Assembly: GCA_027627225.1 (NCBI GenBank)
Contig: CM051034.1
Span: 5,127,858 to 5,191,857 of the forward strand
Source: Congeria kusceri
Lineage: Eukaryota; Mollusca; Bivalvia; Myida; Dreissenidae
Direction of reading: 5' to 3'
DNA: 64,000 nt
Position numbers and translations under genes: made by a program. Every line of letters begins with the position of its first letter. The stretch's first letter is position 1. Of this stretch, positions 63,996 through 64,000 are shown one piece after another. The notes beneath the pieces are model-generated. The model was given only the letters and a program-made list of their open reading frames with translations. It made no database searches and was not told the origin of the DNA.

Positions 63996-64000
63996 CCGCC

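Overview
The window looks like AT-rich, repeat-dense animal DNA, most likely from a bivalve mollusc. The evidence is spliced genes with GT-AG introns, a degenerate LINE, a tRNA-derived SINE, many short terminal-inverted-repeat (TIR) elements, hAT-type termini, and dispersed repeats carrying TGACCTTGACC or GGGGCATAA motifs that I associate with bivalve genomes. The organism call is inference. No bacterial-style operon, CRISPR array or rRNA is present.

The important content is three related spliced genes, all on the + strand. Gene A has coding exons 3968-3983, 4960-5186, 5838-5948 and 6669-7184 (289 aa). Gene B has 35870-35891, 36439-36593, 37240-37353 and 37913-38224 (200 aa). Gene C has 56983-57004, 57759-57940, 58168-58242 and 60758-61078 (199 aa). 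I assembled each model by hand; all join in frame with intron phases 1-0-0. Each encodes a signal peptide split by intron 1, a predicted helix in exon 2, a short cysteine-bearing linker exon (C-x-F ... C-x-x-P), and a final exon with three predicted amphipathic helices. B and C are clearly homologous along the last exon; A is a more divergent member with a long basic tail. B and C have TATA boxes in register, and B has an AU-rich element just after its stop. The tiny first coding exon, phase pattern, size and four-helix layout recall vertebrate class I helical cytokine genes (IL-6/GH/EPO type). This is therefore a candidate undescribed molluscan cytokine-like cluster; the structural assignment is inference.

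Layout: 1-1715, 3' part of a non-LTR retrotransposon; 2432-2666, an inverted-repeat element; 3859-8160, gene A; 8865-14500, TIR elements and minisatellites; 14506-30165, a recent tandem array of 4,048-bp units (three full units and a partial fourth) ending in a long ACT microsatellite; 30.2-35.7 kb, dispersed repeats, a SINE-like fragment and a short hAT-like element; 35748-38330, gene B; 39-55.7 kb, TIR elements, repeats, a SINE and a 3.56-kb hAT-type element with a perfect 8-bp target duplication; 56828-61215, gene C; 62.4-64 kb, more TIR elements and a foldback element packed with TAATTA palindromes. Outside the three genes and the LINE I find no convincing protein-coding sequence.
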